The notes beneath the pieces were generated by a model that was not told the origin of the DNA, made no database searches, and saw only the letters and a program-made list of their open reading frames with translations. From a gamma proteobacterium symbiont of Lucinoma myriamae (GTDB taxonomy: Bacteria; Pseudomonadota; Gammaproteobacteria; GRL18), in contig JAHXIM010000523.1 in the NCBI GenBank assembly GCA_025655635.1, positions 1 to 7,050 of the forward strand: a DNA stretch of 7,050 nt, read 5' to 3'. Shown here in pieces: positions 1-6,288 of this stretch; within the stretch, counting starts at the first letter, position 1; each line of letters opens with the position of its first letter. The position numbers and the translations under genes are program-made.

Positions 1-47
1 ATAAACCAAGCAATATCAATACTTAGTGCGTACTTTTACTCTATTTC

Positions 48-79
48 TTGAACAGAGTTCAGGTTACTTAGTTTATAAA
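48..79 (+). promoter_or_regulatory. Possible hypC promoter with a small dyad
   Basis: A weak sigma70-like pair lies upstream of hypC: TTGAAC (48-53), an 18-nt gap, then TTTATA (72-77). The -35-like element overlaps a perfect dyad, TGAAC-AGA-GTTCA (49-61), which could be an operator. It does not match the FNR (TTGAT-N4-ATCAA) or LexA consensus that I know. I see no -24/-12 sigma54 element here, although sigma54 controls some hydrogenase operons. The hyp operon may also begin upstream of the window, in which case this site is internal or meaningless. Confidence 0.22.
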
Positions 80-109
80 TACTTTCATACAATTATAAAC
101 GGGGCCTCT

Positions 110-352
110 ATGTGTCTTGGTATTCCAATGAAAATACTGGCAATTGATCAGTTTATGGCTCGCTGTGAGGCCAAGGGCATTGAACGTGATGTCAGTTTAT
201 TTATGTTACAGGATGAGCCTGTAGAAGTGGGTGATTATGTCGTTGTCCATGTCGGCTATGCCATTCAAAAAATGTCTGAAGCTGAGGCTATAATTGCCTG
301 GCAGGTTTATGATGAAATGCTCTCTTTAGATGAGCAAACTCAAGTAGAGTAA
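110..352 (+). CDS. hypC: [NiFe]-hydrogenase maturation chaperone HypC
   Basis: This 80-residue protein belongs to the HypC/HybG family. HypC works with HypD in the cytoplasm to assemble and deliver the Fe(CN)2CO unit to the large subunit precursor of [NiFe]-hydrogenases. The start is fixed by the invariant Met-Cys N-terminus: the protein begins MCLGIPMKI, and Cys2 is the functional residue exposed after Met removal. The other hallmark, GDYVVVHVGYAIQK (residues 41-54), contains His47, equivalent to the conserved histidine. Length is normal for the family. The frame stays open upstream to a GTG at 26, but that would bury Cys2 and is rejected. The ribosome site is weak (GGGG at 101-104). hypA follows after only 4 nt, so the two are co-transcribed and probably translationally coupled. 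Sequence alone cannot separate HypC from its paralogue HybG. Genes for the partners HypD, HypE and HypF are not in the window. Confidence 0.95.
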   Translation: MCLGIPMKILAIDQFMARCEAKGIERDVSLFMLQDEPVEVGDYVVVHVGYAIQKMSEAEAIIAWQVYDEMLSLDEQTQVE

Positions 353-356
353 AGTA

Positions 357-722
357 ATGCATGAATTATCGGTTTGTCAGAGCATCATCACTCAGGTTGC
401 TCAAATTGCCCATGAAAATAATGCGCTGGCAGTGACTAAGGTCATTGTGCAAATTGGCCCCTTATCAGGCATTGAAGCCCCTTTATTAGAACATGCTTTC
501 CCCATTGCCAGTGCAGGGAGCATTGCTCAGGATGCTGCTTTAGAAACACAAATACTACCCATCAGGGTACGCTGTAATATTTGCGGCAATGAGAATGAAG
601 CCGCTATCAGTAAATTACTGTGCAGTGCCTGTGGTTCCTGGCAAACGAGTCTGTTAAGTGGTGATGAAATGTTGTTAAAATCAATTGAACTGGAAAAATC
701 AGAGGAGCAAGCTCATGTGTGA
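357..722 (+). CDS. hypA: Hydrogenase nickel-incorporation metallochaperone HypA
   Basis: This 121-residue protein is HypA/HybF, which works with HypB to insert nickel into the large subunit of [NiFe]-hydrogenase after the iron site is in place. It begins MHELSVCQSI. The N-terminal Met-His-Glu (His2, Glu3) is the known nickel-binding site of the family. A structural zinc site of two CxxC pairs is visible: CNIC (Cys73, Cys76) and CSAC (Cys89, Cys92), separated by a short loop as is usual. Length is normal, with a slightly extended acidic C-terminus. The start at 357 is preceded by a modest AGAG at 346-349 and lies 4 nt after the hypC stop. The last codons overlap hypB by 8 nt, indicating coupled translation of the two nickel-insertion partners. 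Confidence 0.96.
   Translation: MHELSVCQSIITQVAQIAHENNALAVTKVIVQIGPLSGIEAPLLEHAFPIASAGSIAQDAALETQILPIRVRCNICGNENEAAISKLLCSACGSWQTSLLSGDEMLLKSIELEKSEEQAHV
703..707 (+). promoter_or_regulatory. Ribosome binding site that sets the hypB start
   Basis: A strong AGGAG lies inside the hypA coding end, 7 nt before the ATG at 715. It selects this ATG over the in-frame ATG at 685, which has no comparable site and would add ten residues before the conserved MCDTCGC N-terminus. Confidence 0.85.
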
Positions 723-1548
723 TACCTGTGGATGCAACGTCACCGATGCAAACCGTAATCTGGTTGAAGCTGGCGGCAAGCATGCAAAAACCAAAGCAGG
801 GAATGAAGCGGTTGAAGTATTACAAAACCTGCTGCACGAAAACAATCATCGTGCCGCACATAACCGGGAACATTTTGACAAACATCAGGTATTAGCCATT
901 AATCTGATGTCTTCACCCGGCTCTGGAAAAACAGCCTTGCTAGAAGCCACTATTGATGCCTTAAAAAACAGCTCTGAAGCATTTTCAATCGGTGTCATTG
1001 AAGGTGATTTAGAAACCGAAAATGATGCTCAGCGAATTCGAGATAAGCATATTCCTGCCATACAAATAACCACCGGCAGTGCCTGTCATCTGGATGCCTA
1101 TATGGTCCATGACGCTCTGCATGAATTGTCATTGGAGGGACTGGATATTGTCTTTATCGAAAATGTCGGCAATCTGGTTTGCCCTGCAAGTTTTGATCTG
1201 GGACACCATCTAAATGTCACTTTACTGTCTGTCACTGAAGGCGATGATAAACCTGCAAAGTATCCCGTTATGTTTCGCGCTTCAGATTTAACACTATTAA
1301 GCAAATCTGATTTATTAACAGTACTGGATGACTTTGATGTTACCAGGGCAGAAGAAAATATTAGAAATCTCGCCAACCCCGCACCTGTTTTTCAGCTCTC
1401 TGCCCGTAAAAATATAGGCATGGAAGCATGGATTAACTGGCTAAAACAACAAATACAACATTATAAGGGACATCTTGAATCAGGTGAAACAGTCTTACCT
1501 AAAATTCAAAAAGAAGGACAAACATTACATAAAGCTCGTTATGTTTGA
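715..1548 (+). CDS. hypB: Hydrogenase nickel-incorporation GTPase HypB
   Basis: This 277-residue SIMIBI-class GTPase supplies nickel to HypA and the hydrogenase large subunit, using GTP hydrolysis to gate transfer. The N-terminus MCDTCGCN (Cys2, Cys5, Cys7) is the high-affinity CxxCGC metal site found in many proteobacterial HypB proteins. A linker with evenly spaced histidines follows (His41, 45, 49, 53, 57). The G domain has the P-loop SSPGSGKT (66-73), the switch region IEGDLETENDAQRI (95-108), and ENVGNLVCP (149-157). The second metal site is complete: Cys124-His125 in GSACHLDA, and Cys156. The guanine-specificity motif NKxD appears as SKSD (196-199), a conservative departure. The start at 715 is supported by AGGAG 7 nt upstream and by the family N-terminus. 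It overlaps hypA by 8 nt and is the last gene of the operon here. The next gene, nrdB, is convergent. Confidence 0.97.
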   Translation: MCDTCGCNVTDANRNLVEAGGKHAKTKAGNEAVEVLQNLLHENNHRAAHNREHFDKHQVLAINLMSSPGSGKTALLEATIDALKNSSEAFSIGVIEGDLETENDAQRIRDKHIPAIQITTGSACHLDAYMVHDALHELSLEGLDIVFIENVGNLVCPASFDLGHHLNVTLLSVTEGDDKPAKYPVMFRASDLTLLSKSDLLTVLDDFDVTRAEENIRNLANPAPVFQLSARKNIGMEAWINWLKQQIQHYKGHLESGETVLPKIQKEGQTLHKARYV

Positions 1549-1854
1549 ACGGCAGTAACTCAAACCAGAGCATACAAATTCTGACAACAAGTAAATTTAA
1601 ATAAAAGCTTCAATCTGATCTTGCTGGGACGAATTCGTCTTCTCGTCACTTTGCGCTAATTTAGTTTTTTTCAAAGTTGTAATTCATTTGAAAAAACGTT
1701 TATTTTAAAATAGAAAATTATTTAACCTTCAGAACTCTCAGTGCAATCACTTTCAAGCTTTAGACACAGAATAATGATGTGACCAATATTAGTGCATTGG
1801 GCGTTAAGCCACCATTAATGGATGAAAGCAGTTCATGATTTTGTTCATTGTTTC
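1549..1854. other. Convergent intergenic region between hypB and nrdB
   Basis: This gap of about 306 bp lies between two genes whose 3' ends face each other. I see no gene or RNA in it. Its visible structures are an AT-only inverted repeat (next entry), a perfect 12-bp palindrome GACGAATTCGTC (1628-1639), a dyad CCAAT-N8-ATTGG around 1783-1800, and the palindrome CCATTAATGG (1812-1821). None has a GC-rich stem followed directly by a T-run, so no strong intrinsic terminator is visible for either operon. Confidence 0.6.
1664..1697. terminator. AT-rich inverted repeat, weak candidate bidirectional terminator
   Basis: The arms GTTTTTTTCAAA (1664-1675) and TTTGAAAAAAC (1687-1697) are complementary apart from one extra T, with an 11-nt loop. 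The A/T-tract arms give a T-run on either strand, and the position between convergent genes suits shared termination. The stem has almost no G-C pairs, so it is far from a textbook terminator. Confidence 0.3.
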
Positions 1855-3075
1855 CTAATCCCATTTAAGAGCACCTCCGGTTTGATATTCTGTGACCCGT
1901 GTTTCAAAAAAATTCTTTTCTTTTCTCATGTTCGCTTGTTCATCCAGCCAGGTCAGGCGGTTTTGTGCACCTGGAAATGGCTCAGCATGCTTTAATTGTT
2001 TCGCTCTGCGATTTGCAATAAAACGAAACTGCTCAATATGATCGTCTGCGTTATAGCCAAGAATTGGTTCGCGCAAGATATAATGAGCATAATCAATTTC
2101 GGCAGCTTCTGCTTCCTCCCACATTAACTGAATCACTTTGGGGGCCAGCTTTACATTATTTTCTATAATGATTTGATTTACTGTTCGTATACCAAAGGCA
2201 CAATGCAGAACTTCATCACGCATTATATATTGTAGTTGCTCAGCTGTGCCTGTCATCAAACCTCTTCGCTGCAATGCAAATATGGGACTAAAGCCATTAT
2301 AGAACCAGCAGCCTTCAAAAACACCTGCAAAAAATGTATAGGACATGACAAAGTTTTCCAGTTCATCCTTATTGGTTAAATCAATGTCAGCTCGTAATAC
2401 GGAGTGAATTTTTTGATTTGCCAGTTGAATTTTTTGATTAATGGCAGGGACTACACGATAACGATTATATATTTCAGCCTGTTCCAGGCCAATGGATTCA
2501 ATACAGTGTTGATAAGTCCAGGTATGCAAGGCTTCTTCATAAACCTGACGAGCCTGATAGATTTGTAATTCAGGTGCGGTCATCTTTTCCATAACCGCCA
2601 ACCCGATGTTTCTCATAGCCAGGATGTCAGAAGTTGTCAGATAGGAAAGTACATTTTCATAGACATGTTTTTCTTCTATAGTAATACGATGCTGATAATC
2701 ATGGACATCTTTAGACATATTAATATCCAGTGGTGTCCAGTGATTTTTATTGGCATTTAGAAAAAAATCCCATGCCCAGGGGTATTTAAACGGAGCTAGC
2801 TGATTAATGTCAGTTTGTCCGTTAATCACACGTTTATCACCCACATGAACAGGTTCAATATTGGTATCCAGAGTAATTGATGGTATTTCTTTACTATGCC
2901 TTATAGCCTGTGTATTGACAAAACTTTCTGTATCTTCTTTTGTTCGCTGCTCTGATTCTATTTTATTGTTTAAAATGACTTCTGTATGCATAGCATTTTT
3001 TTCATCAGGTATAACTGATTTTTCATTACAGACGTGGGTATTAAAAGCGGCTAATGGATCGTCCCAGTTCAACAT
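1855..3075 (-). CDS. nrdB: Class Ia ribonucleotide reductase, small (radical) subunit NrdB
   Basis: This 406-residue ferritin-like subunit houses the di-iron tyrosyl radical and passes it to NrdA for reduction of ribonucleoside diphosphates. All expected metal ligands are present: Asp150 (TTSD), Glu181 and His184 (EEALH), Glu254 (VFEGCWFY), and Glu288 and His291 (RDEVLH). The radical tyrosine is Tyr188 in HTWTYQ, four residues after His184, as in the E. coli enzyme. The first ~78 residues are a poorly conserved, charged extension. They show no ATP-cone, and the extension is about as long as in Pseudomonas NrdB. The core begins near KRVINGQTDINQLAPFKY. The C-terminal tail NFFETRVTEYQTGGALKWD carries a conserved tyrosine (Tyr397) and is the expected NrdA-docking tail. 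The ATG at 3075 has AAGAG about 8 nt upstream. The gene lies 60 nt after nrdA on the same strand with no terminator between, so it is co-transcribed from the nrdA promoter. No yfaE-like ferredoxin gene follows. Confidence 0.97.
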   Translation of the reverse strand: MLNWDDPLAAFNTHVCNEKSVIPDEKNAMHTEVILNNKIESEQRTKEDTESFVNTQAIRHSKEIPSITLDTNIEPVHVGDKRVINGQTDINQLAPFKYPWAWDFFLNANKNHWTPLDINMSKDVHDYQHRITIEEKHVYENVLSYLTTSDILAMRNIGLAVMEKMTAPELQIYQARQVYEEALHTWTYQHCIESIGLEQAEIYNRYRVVPAINQKIQLANQKIHSVLRADIDLTNKDELENFVMSYTFFAGVFEGCWFYNGFSPIFALQRRGLMTGTAEQLQYIMRDEVLHCAFGIRTVNQIIIENNVKLAPKVIQLMWEEAEAAEIDYAHYILREPILGYNADDHIEQFRFIANRRAKQLKHAEPFPGAQNRLTWLDEQANMRKEKNFFETRVTEYQTGGALKWD

Positions 3076-3135
3076 AATTATGGCTCTTTATTTATTGGTA
3101 TGAATTTAATTTTACTTAGAAGCTGATCAAAAAAA

Positions 3136-6033
3136 TTACTGACAAGCATCACAATCAGGATCAAGAATAGAACAAACCTTTGCTGAGGTTTCTTTTGCTT
3201 CATGAAGCTCTGATTTATCATAATTTTTCTCGATGTGAGTTGCTCCCATTGAGCGCAAGTAATAAGTTGTTTTTAAACCACGAACCCAGGCAAGTTTATA
3301 CAACTGATCCAGTTTTTTTCCAGATGGCTCTTCCATGTACAAATTTAAACTTTGTGCTTGATCAATCCATTTCTGACGACGTGATGCGGCTTCAATAAGC
3401 CAGCGTGTATCAATTTCAAAAGCAGTAGCATAAATGGATTTTATTTTGTCGGGAATACGGTCAATCTGATGCAGGGAACCATCATAATATTTAAGATCAT
3501 TTACCATGACTTCATCCCACAGGTTTAATTCCTTTAGTTGGTATACCAGGCTGGAATTAACCACTGTAAACTCACCAGAAAGATTCGATTTTACATATAG
3601 GTTTTGATAAGCAGGTTCAATGGATTGGCTAATACCACAAATATTTGAAATAGTAGCGGTGGGAGCAATGGCCAGACAATTACTATTGCGCATACCATGT
3701 TTAGAAATTATTTTTCGTAAATTCTCCCAGTCAAGAGTACTGCTGGTATCGCATTGAATATAATTTTGACGCACTTCCATCAATTGATTATTAGAGTCTA
3801 AAGGCAGGATACCTTTACTCCATAAAGAACCTTCATAACTGGAATATCTACCACGTTCAGCACTTAAATCAGCAGATGCTTTAATGGCAAAATAGCTGAC
3901 TGCTTCCATAGAGGTATCAGCAAAGTCAACAGCTTCTTGACTGCCATAGGCAATACCCTGCTGATAAAGGGCATCCTGAAAGCCCATAATTCCTAAGCCA
4001 ACAGGACGATGACGTAAATTAGAGTTTCTTGCTTGTGGAATTGAATAATAATTATAGTCTATAACATTATCCAGCATACGCATTGCCGTACTGATTGTTT
4101 TTTCCAGTTTATCATGGTCCAGCTCATTATCATTCATATGGGCTTTCAGATTAACCGAACCGAGATTACAAACGGCAACTTCATTATCATTTGTATGTAA
4201 GGTGATCTCAGTACATAAATTTGAACTATGTACCGTCCCCATATGTTGATTTGTATAACGAATATTGCAGGGATCTTTGAAAGCGATCCAGGGATGGCCT
4301 GTTTCAAACAACATGCCCAGCATCTTGCGCCACAGTTCAATGGCTTTGACTGTTTTAAATAATTTAATCTCACCACGGGCGGCTTTATCTTCATAAGCAA
4401 TATAAGTCTTCTCAAATGTCTGACCAAATTGTTCATGCAGTTCAGGTACCTCATCTGGGGAGAAAAGAGTCCAATCCTGTTCTTCAGCAACCCGTTTCAT
4501 AAAGAGATCGGGAACCCAGTTTGCCGTATTCATATCATGAGTTCGGCGTCGCTCATCGCCCGTGTTCTTGCGTAAATCAAGAAAATCTTCAATATCAATA
4601 TGCCAGGTTTCAAGATAGGCACACATGGCTCCTTTTCTTTTCCCCCCCTGGTTCACAGCCACTGCCGTGTCATTGGCGACTTTTAGGAAAGGAACAACAC
4701 CTTGTGATTCACCATTGGTACCTTTAATTTGTGCACCTAATCCTCGAACAGATGTCCAGTCGTTGCCAAGACCTCCTGCAAATTTTGATAACAGTGCATT
4801 ATCTTTAAGTGCTGAAAAAATCCCCTCCAGATCATCAGGTACGGTACTGAGATAACATGAAGATAATTGAGGACGCAATGTGGCTGAATTAAAGAGTGTA
4901 GGTGTTGAGCACATAAAATCAAATGATGATAATAAATGATAAAATTCAATGGTGCGTTGTTCCCGGTCAATTTCATTAATTGCCAGCCCCATCGCAACAC
5001 GCATAAAAAATGCCTGAGGTAATTCAATGCGGATTTTTTCATGATGAAGGAAATAACGATCATATAATGTCTGTAAGCCAAGATAATCAAACTGATGATC
5101 ACGTTCAGGTAAAATGGCTTCGGCCAGTTTGTCTAAATCATAACGTAATAATTGACTGTCCAATAATTCCAGTTCAACACCCTGTTTAATATAACGTTTA
5201 AAATAATCACTATATATATCAGTCATAACGGATTGTGTTGCTTCATGGGTATGACCATAAATAGTACTTAAAGCTTCACGGCGTAATTGATTCAATAGTA
5301 AGCGTGCAGCCAGCTGACTATAATCGGGCTGCTGAGCAATCAGACTGCGTGCATTCAAAATCAAAGAGGTATATAAATCTTTTTCACTCATACCTTCGTA
5401 AACAGAATTCAGTGCGCTCTGTAATACAGATTCAGTGTCTATATCATTGAGCCCATCTTTTGCTTCATTTAAAAGTTGTTCAAGTCTTTTATAATTAATT
5501 GGTTTTTTCTGGCCCTGAGCATCAAGTAAATAAATTGTCTTTTGTTTTTTTTTCGCAGCAGTATTATCCAGTTCACTTAAACGTTTTTGTGCCTGTTGTT
5601 CTCGATAAAGTACATAGGCTCGGGCAACTTTTTGCTGGCCATTACGCATTAATGCCAGTTCAACCTGATCCTGAATGTTTTCGATATGCACAATGGCTTC
5701 TTCAGAAAGATGACGAAATAAAGCATCAACCACTTCAGACGACAGGTCTTTAACAATTTCATGGATTCGGGTAGAGACTGCTGCATTACCACCTTCAACT
5801 GCCAGAAACGCCTTACTGAGTGCGACAATAATTTTACTGCGATCAAAAGGCGTTAGTTGACCATTTCGACGTATAACCTGACATGATGCATCAGGTGTAT
5901 CTCTAGCTTGAGCTGTATAGCTGTGTTCAATGGTTTCTGCCTGACTGAACAACTGGGAATTGTTTTGAGTTAAAACCGGTGTAACAGCAGGTTGATCGTC
6001 ATTTGAAGAAGAGTTGATTGTAAAAGGTGGCAT
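3136..6033 (-). CDS. nrdA: Class Ia ribonucleotide reductase, large (catalytic) subunit NrdA
   Basis: This 965-residue subunit converts NDPs to dNDPs in the cytoplasm. Using the ATG at 6033, an N-terminal ATP-cone spans about 50-145 (VIRRNGQLTPFDRSKI onward). A second, more diverged ATP-cone-like region spans about 166-255, as in the ~960-residue Pseudomonas-type NrdA. Catalytic residues are all present: Cys393 (LSSCYL), Asn605/Cys607/Glu609 (NLCTEI), Cys622 (AVCNLGSVNL), and the radical-transfer pair Tyr924-Tyr925 (TTYYLR). The C-terminal swinging arm ends CSILDPDCDACQ, with Cys961 and Cys964 as the likely thioredoxin/glutaredoxin-facing dithiol and an extra Cys954. The frame extends upstream to a TTG at 6051, but the AGAGGA site lies inside that extension, so the ATG at 6033 is preferred. 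A leader of about 240 nt containing a cobalamin riboswitch and NrdR boxes precedes it, and nrdB follows. The ATP-cone implies dATP feedback inhibition. Confidence 0.97.
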   Translation of the reverse strand: MPPFTINSSSNDDQPAVTPVLTQNNSQLFSQAETIEHSYTAQARDTPDASCQVIRRNGQLTPFDRSKIIVALSKAFLAVEGGNAAVSTRIHEIVKDLSSEVVDALFRHLSEEAIVHIENIQDQVELALMRNGQQKVARAYVLYREQQAQKRLSELDNTAAKKKQKTIYLLDAQGQKKPINYKRLEQLLNEAKDGLNDIDTESVLQSALNSVYEGMSEKDLYTSLILNARSLIAQQPDYSQLAARLLLNQLRREALSTIYGHTHEATQSVMTDIYSDYFKRYIKQGVELELLDSQLLRYDLDKLAEAILPERDHQFDYLGLQTLYDRYFLHHEKIRIELPQAFFMRVAMGLAINEIDREQRTIEFYHLLSSFDFMCSTPTLFNSATLRPQLSSCYLSTVPDDLEGIFSALKDNALLSKFAGGLGNDWTSVRGLGAQIKGTNGESQGVVPFLKVANDTAVAVNQGGKRKGAMCAYLETWHIDIEDFLDLRKNTGDERRRTHDMNTANWVPDLFMKRVAEEQDWTLFSPDEVPELHEQFGQTFEKTYIAYEDKAARGEIKLFKTVKAIELWRKMLGMLFETGHPWIAFKDPCNIRYTNQHMGTVHSSNLCTEITLHTNDNEVAVCNLGSVNLKAHMNDNELDHDKLEKTISTAMRMLDNVIDYNYYSIPQARNSNLRHRPVGLGIMGFQDALYQQGIAYGSQEAVDFADTSMEAVSYFAIKASADLSAERGRYSSYEGSLWSKGILPLDSNNQLMEVRQNYIQCDTSSTLDWENLRKIISKHGMRNSNCLAIAPTATISNICGISQSIEPAYQNLYVKSNLSGEFTVVNSSLVYQLKELNLWDEVMVNDLKYYDGSLHQIDRIPDKIKSIYATAFEIDTRWLIEAASRRQKWIDQAQSLNLYMEEPSGKKLDQLYKLAWVRGLKTTYYLRSMGATHIEKNYDKSELHEAKETSAKVCSILDPDCDACQ

Positions 6034-6037
6034 AGAA

Positions 6038-6043
6038 TCCTCT
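6038..6043 (-). promoter_or_regulatory. Shine-Dalgarno site of nrdA
   Basis: On the minus strand AGAGGA is followed by TTCT and the ATG at 6033. The spacing is slightly short but acceptable. It decides against the in-frame TTG at 6051, because a ribosome starting there would have no site of its own. Its first four bases also form part of a possible sequestering stem described separately. Confidence 0.8.
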
Positions 6044-6081
6044 GGTATCAAAAAGCTCGTTCAGATTCCAGAGAGAAAAGT
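6040..6081 (-). promoter_or_regulatory. Possible SD-sequestering stem and anti-sequestor of the nrdA leader
   Basis: In the minus-strand RNA, CUCUGG (6073-6068) is perfectly complementary to CCAGAG (6045-6040), which contains the start of the nrdA Shine-Dalgarno sequence. Immediately upstream and overlapping this arm, ACUUUUCUCU (6081-6072) is perfectly complementary to AGAGAAAAGU (6188-6179), the 5' strand of a hairpin inside the aptamer. The two helices overlap by about two bases, so they could compete: without ligand the long-range helix frees the SD, and with ligand the aptamer hairpin forms and the SD stem closes. The pairings are visible in the sequence; the switching logic is inference. 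Confidence 0.4.
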
Positions 6082-6109
6082 CTAACTTTCAAATAAAAAA
6101 GTACTTCTC

Positions 6110-6137
6110 ACCCTGAGTCTGGGCGCGAGACTCGGGT
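6110..6137 (-). promoter_or_regulatory. Hairpin after the B12 aptamer, probable P13 (or part of a terminator)
   Basis: On the minus strand ACCC-GAGTCT pairs with AGACTC-A-GGGT (one bulged A) around the loop CGCGCCC. Its position just after the aptamer fits the P13 hairpin of cobalamin riboswitches, whose loop kisses loop L5. Here the aptamer segment CUGUCGCGCAAC offers CGCG, which can pair with CGCG in this loop. A T-run (TTTTTTATTT, 6100-6091) follows, but 10 nt after the stem, so this is not a canonical intrinsic terminator on its own. Confidence 0.6.
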
Positions 6138-6140
6138 TGT

Positions 6141-6256
6141 AGTTATATCCAGACAGGTAATCGGACTTATGAGAAATTACTTTTCTCTATCACCGTTGCG
6201 CGACAGTTCCGGATTCACACCGGATTCCCCTGTATATACAATACTATATATTGTCA
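6141..6256 (-). ncRNA. Cobalamin (adenosylcobalamin) riboswitch in the nrdAB leader
   Basis: The minus-strand RNA has the conserved landmarks of the B12 element in order. GGGGAATCC-GGTG-TGAATCC (6230-6211) gives the P3/P4 core with a CCGG/CCGG stem. ACTGTCGCGCAACGGTGA follows (6207-6190), with the invariant CGCAACGGTGA. Next comes a variable hairpin GAGAAA-AGTAA-TTTCTC (6187-6171). The B12 box AAGTCCGATTACCTGTC (6168-6152) matches about 13 of 17 consensus positions. A short AT-rich P1 can form between ATATA near 6250-6245 and TATAT near 6148-6144. The element lies in the 5' leader of nrdA on the same strand. In known cases such elements lower expression when B12 is abundant, here presumably favouring a B12-dependent class II reductase encoded elsewhere. 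The 5' boundary is approximate because the P1/P2 part is short and AT-rich. Confidence 0.93.
6241..6256 (-). promoter_or_regulatory. NrdR box 2 (proximal)
   Basis: The core CAATATATAGT (6253-6243 on the minus strand) matches the NrdR-box core CwAtATaTwGt at every position. It is the stronger of a pair whose centres are 32 bp apart, close to three helical turns, the usual arrangement for the NrdR repressor of ribonucleotide reductase genes. It overlaps the DNA that encodes the 5' edge of the cobalamin aptamer. Confidence 0.8.
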
Positions 6257-6272
6257 TCAATTAAAGCATGAC

Positions 6273-6288
6273 ATACAAGATAATGTAT
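6273..6288 (-). promoter_or_regulatory. NrdR box 1 (distal)
   Basis: The core CATTATCTTGT (6285-6275 on the minus strand) matches 9 of 11 positions of the NrdR core. Its centre is 32 bp from box 2. It covers the proposed -10 element TATCTT, so NrdR bound here would block RNA polymerase. Its confidence rests largely on the spacing to the perfect partner box. Confidence 0.7.

Noticed and set aside
26..109. Upstream extension of hypC from a GTG at 26
   Set aside because: It would bury the catalytic Cys2. The HypC family starts at Met-Cys, which is at 110.
685..714. Earlier in-frame ATG for hypB
   Set aside because: The strong AGGAG at 703-707 and the conserved MCDTCGC N-terminus both point to the ATG at 715.
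1098..1376. 92-codon antisense ORF within hypB
   Set aside because: It lies entirely inside the conserved HypB G domain on the other strand, and has no ribosome site or recognisable domain.
1628..1639. 12-bp palindrome GACGAATTCGTC as an operator or terminator
   Set aside because: It is not followed by a T-run, is not near a promoter, and matches no operator I know.
2840..3075. ATP-cone in the N-terminal extension of NrdB
   Set aside because: The extension lacks the V-x-K/R-R-x-G pattern and the helical repeats of an ATP-cone. The cones are in NrdA.
4146..5102. Overlapping ORFs of 65-121 codons in other frames of nrdA
   Set aside because: They are frame shadows of a fully conserved gene, with odd composition and no recognisable domains.
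6034..6051. TTG start of nrdA adding six residues
   Set aside because: The Shine-Dalgarno sequence lies inside this extension and is correctly placed for the ATG at 6033.
6091..6137. Textbook intrinsic terminator in the nrdA leader
   Set aside because: The hairpin and T-run are 10 nt apart, and the hairpin's loop fits P13 of the riboswitch better. A composite terminator is still possible.
6231..6260. Alternative nrd promoter TTGATG-16 nt-TATATA
   Set aside because: It would start transcription at the conserved GGGGAATCC, removing the 5' strand of the aptamer. The upstream pair TTGTTA/TATCTT keeps the riboswitch whole.
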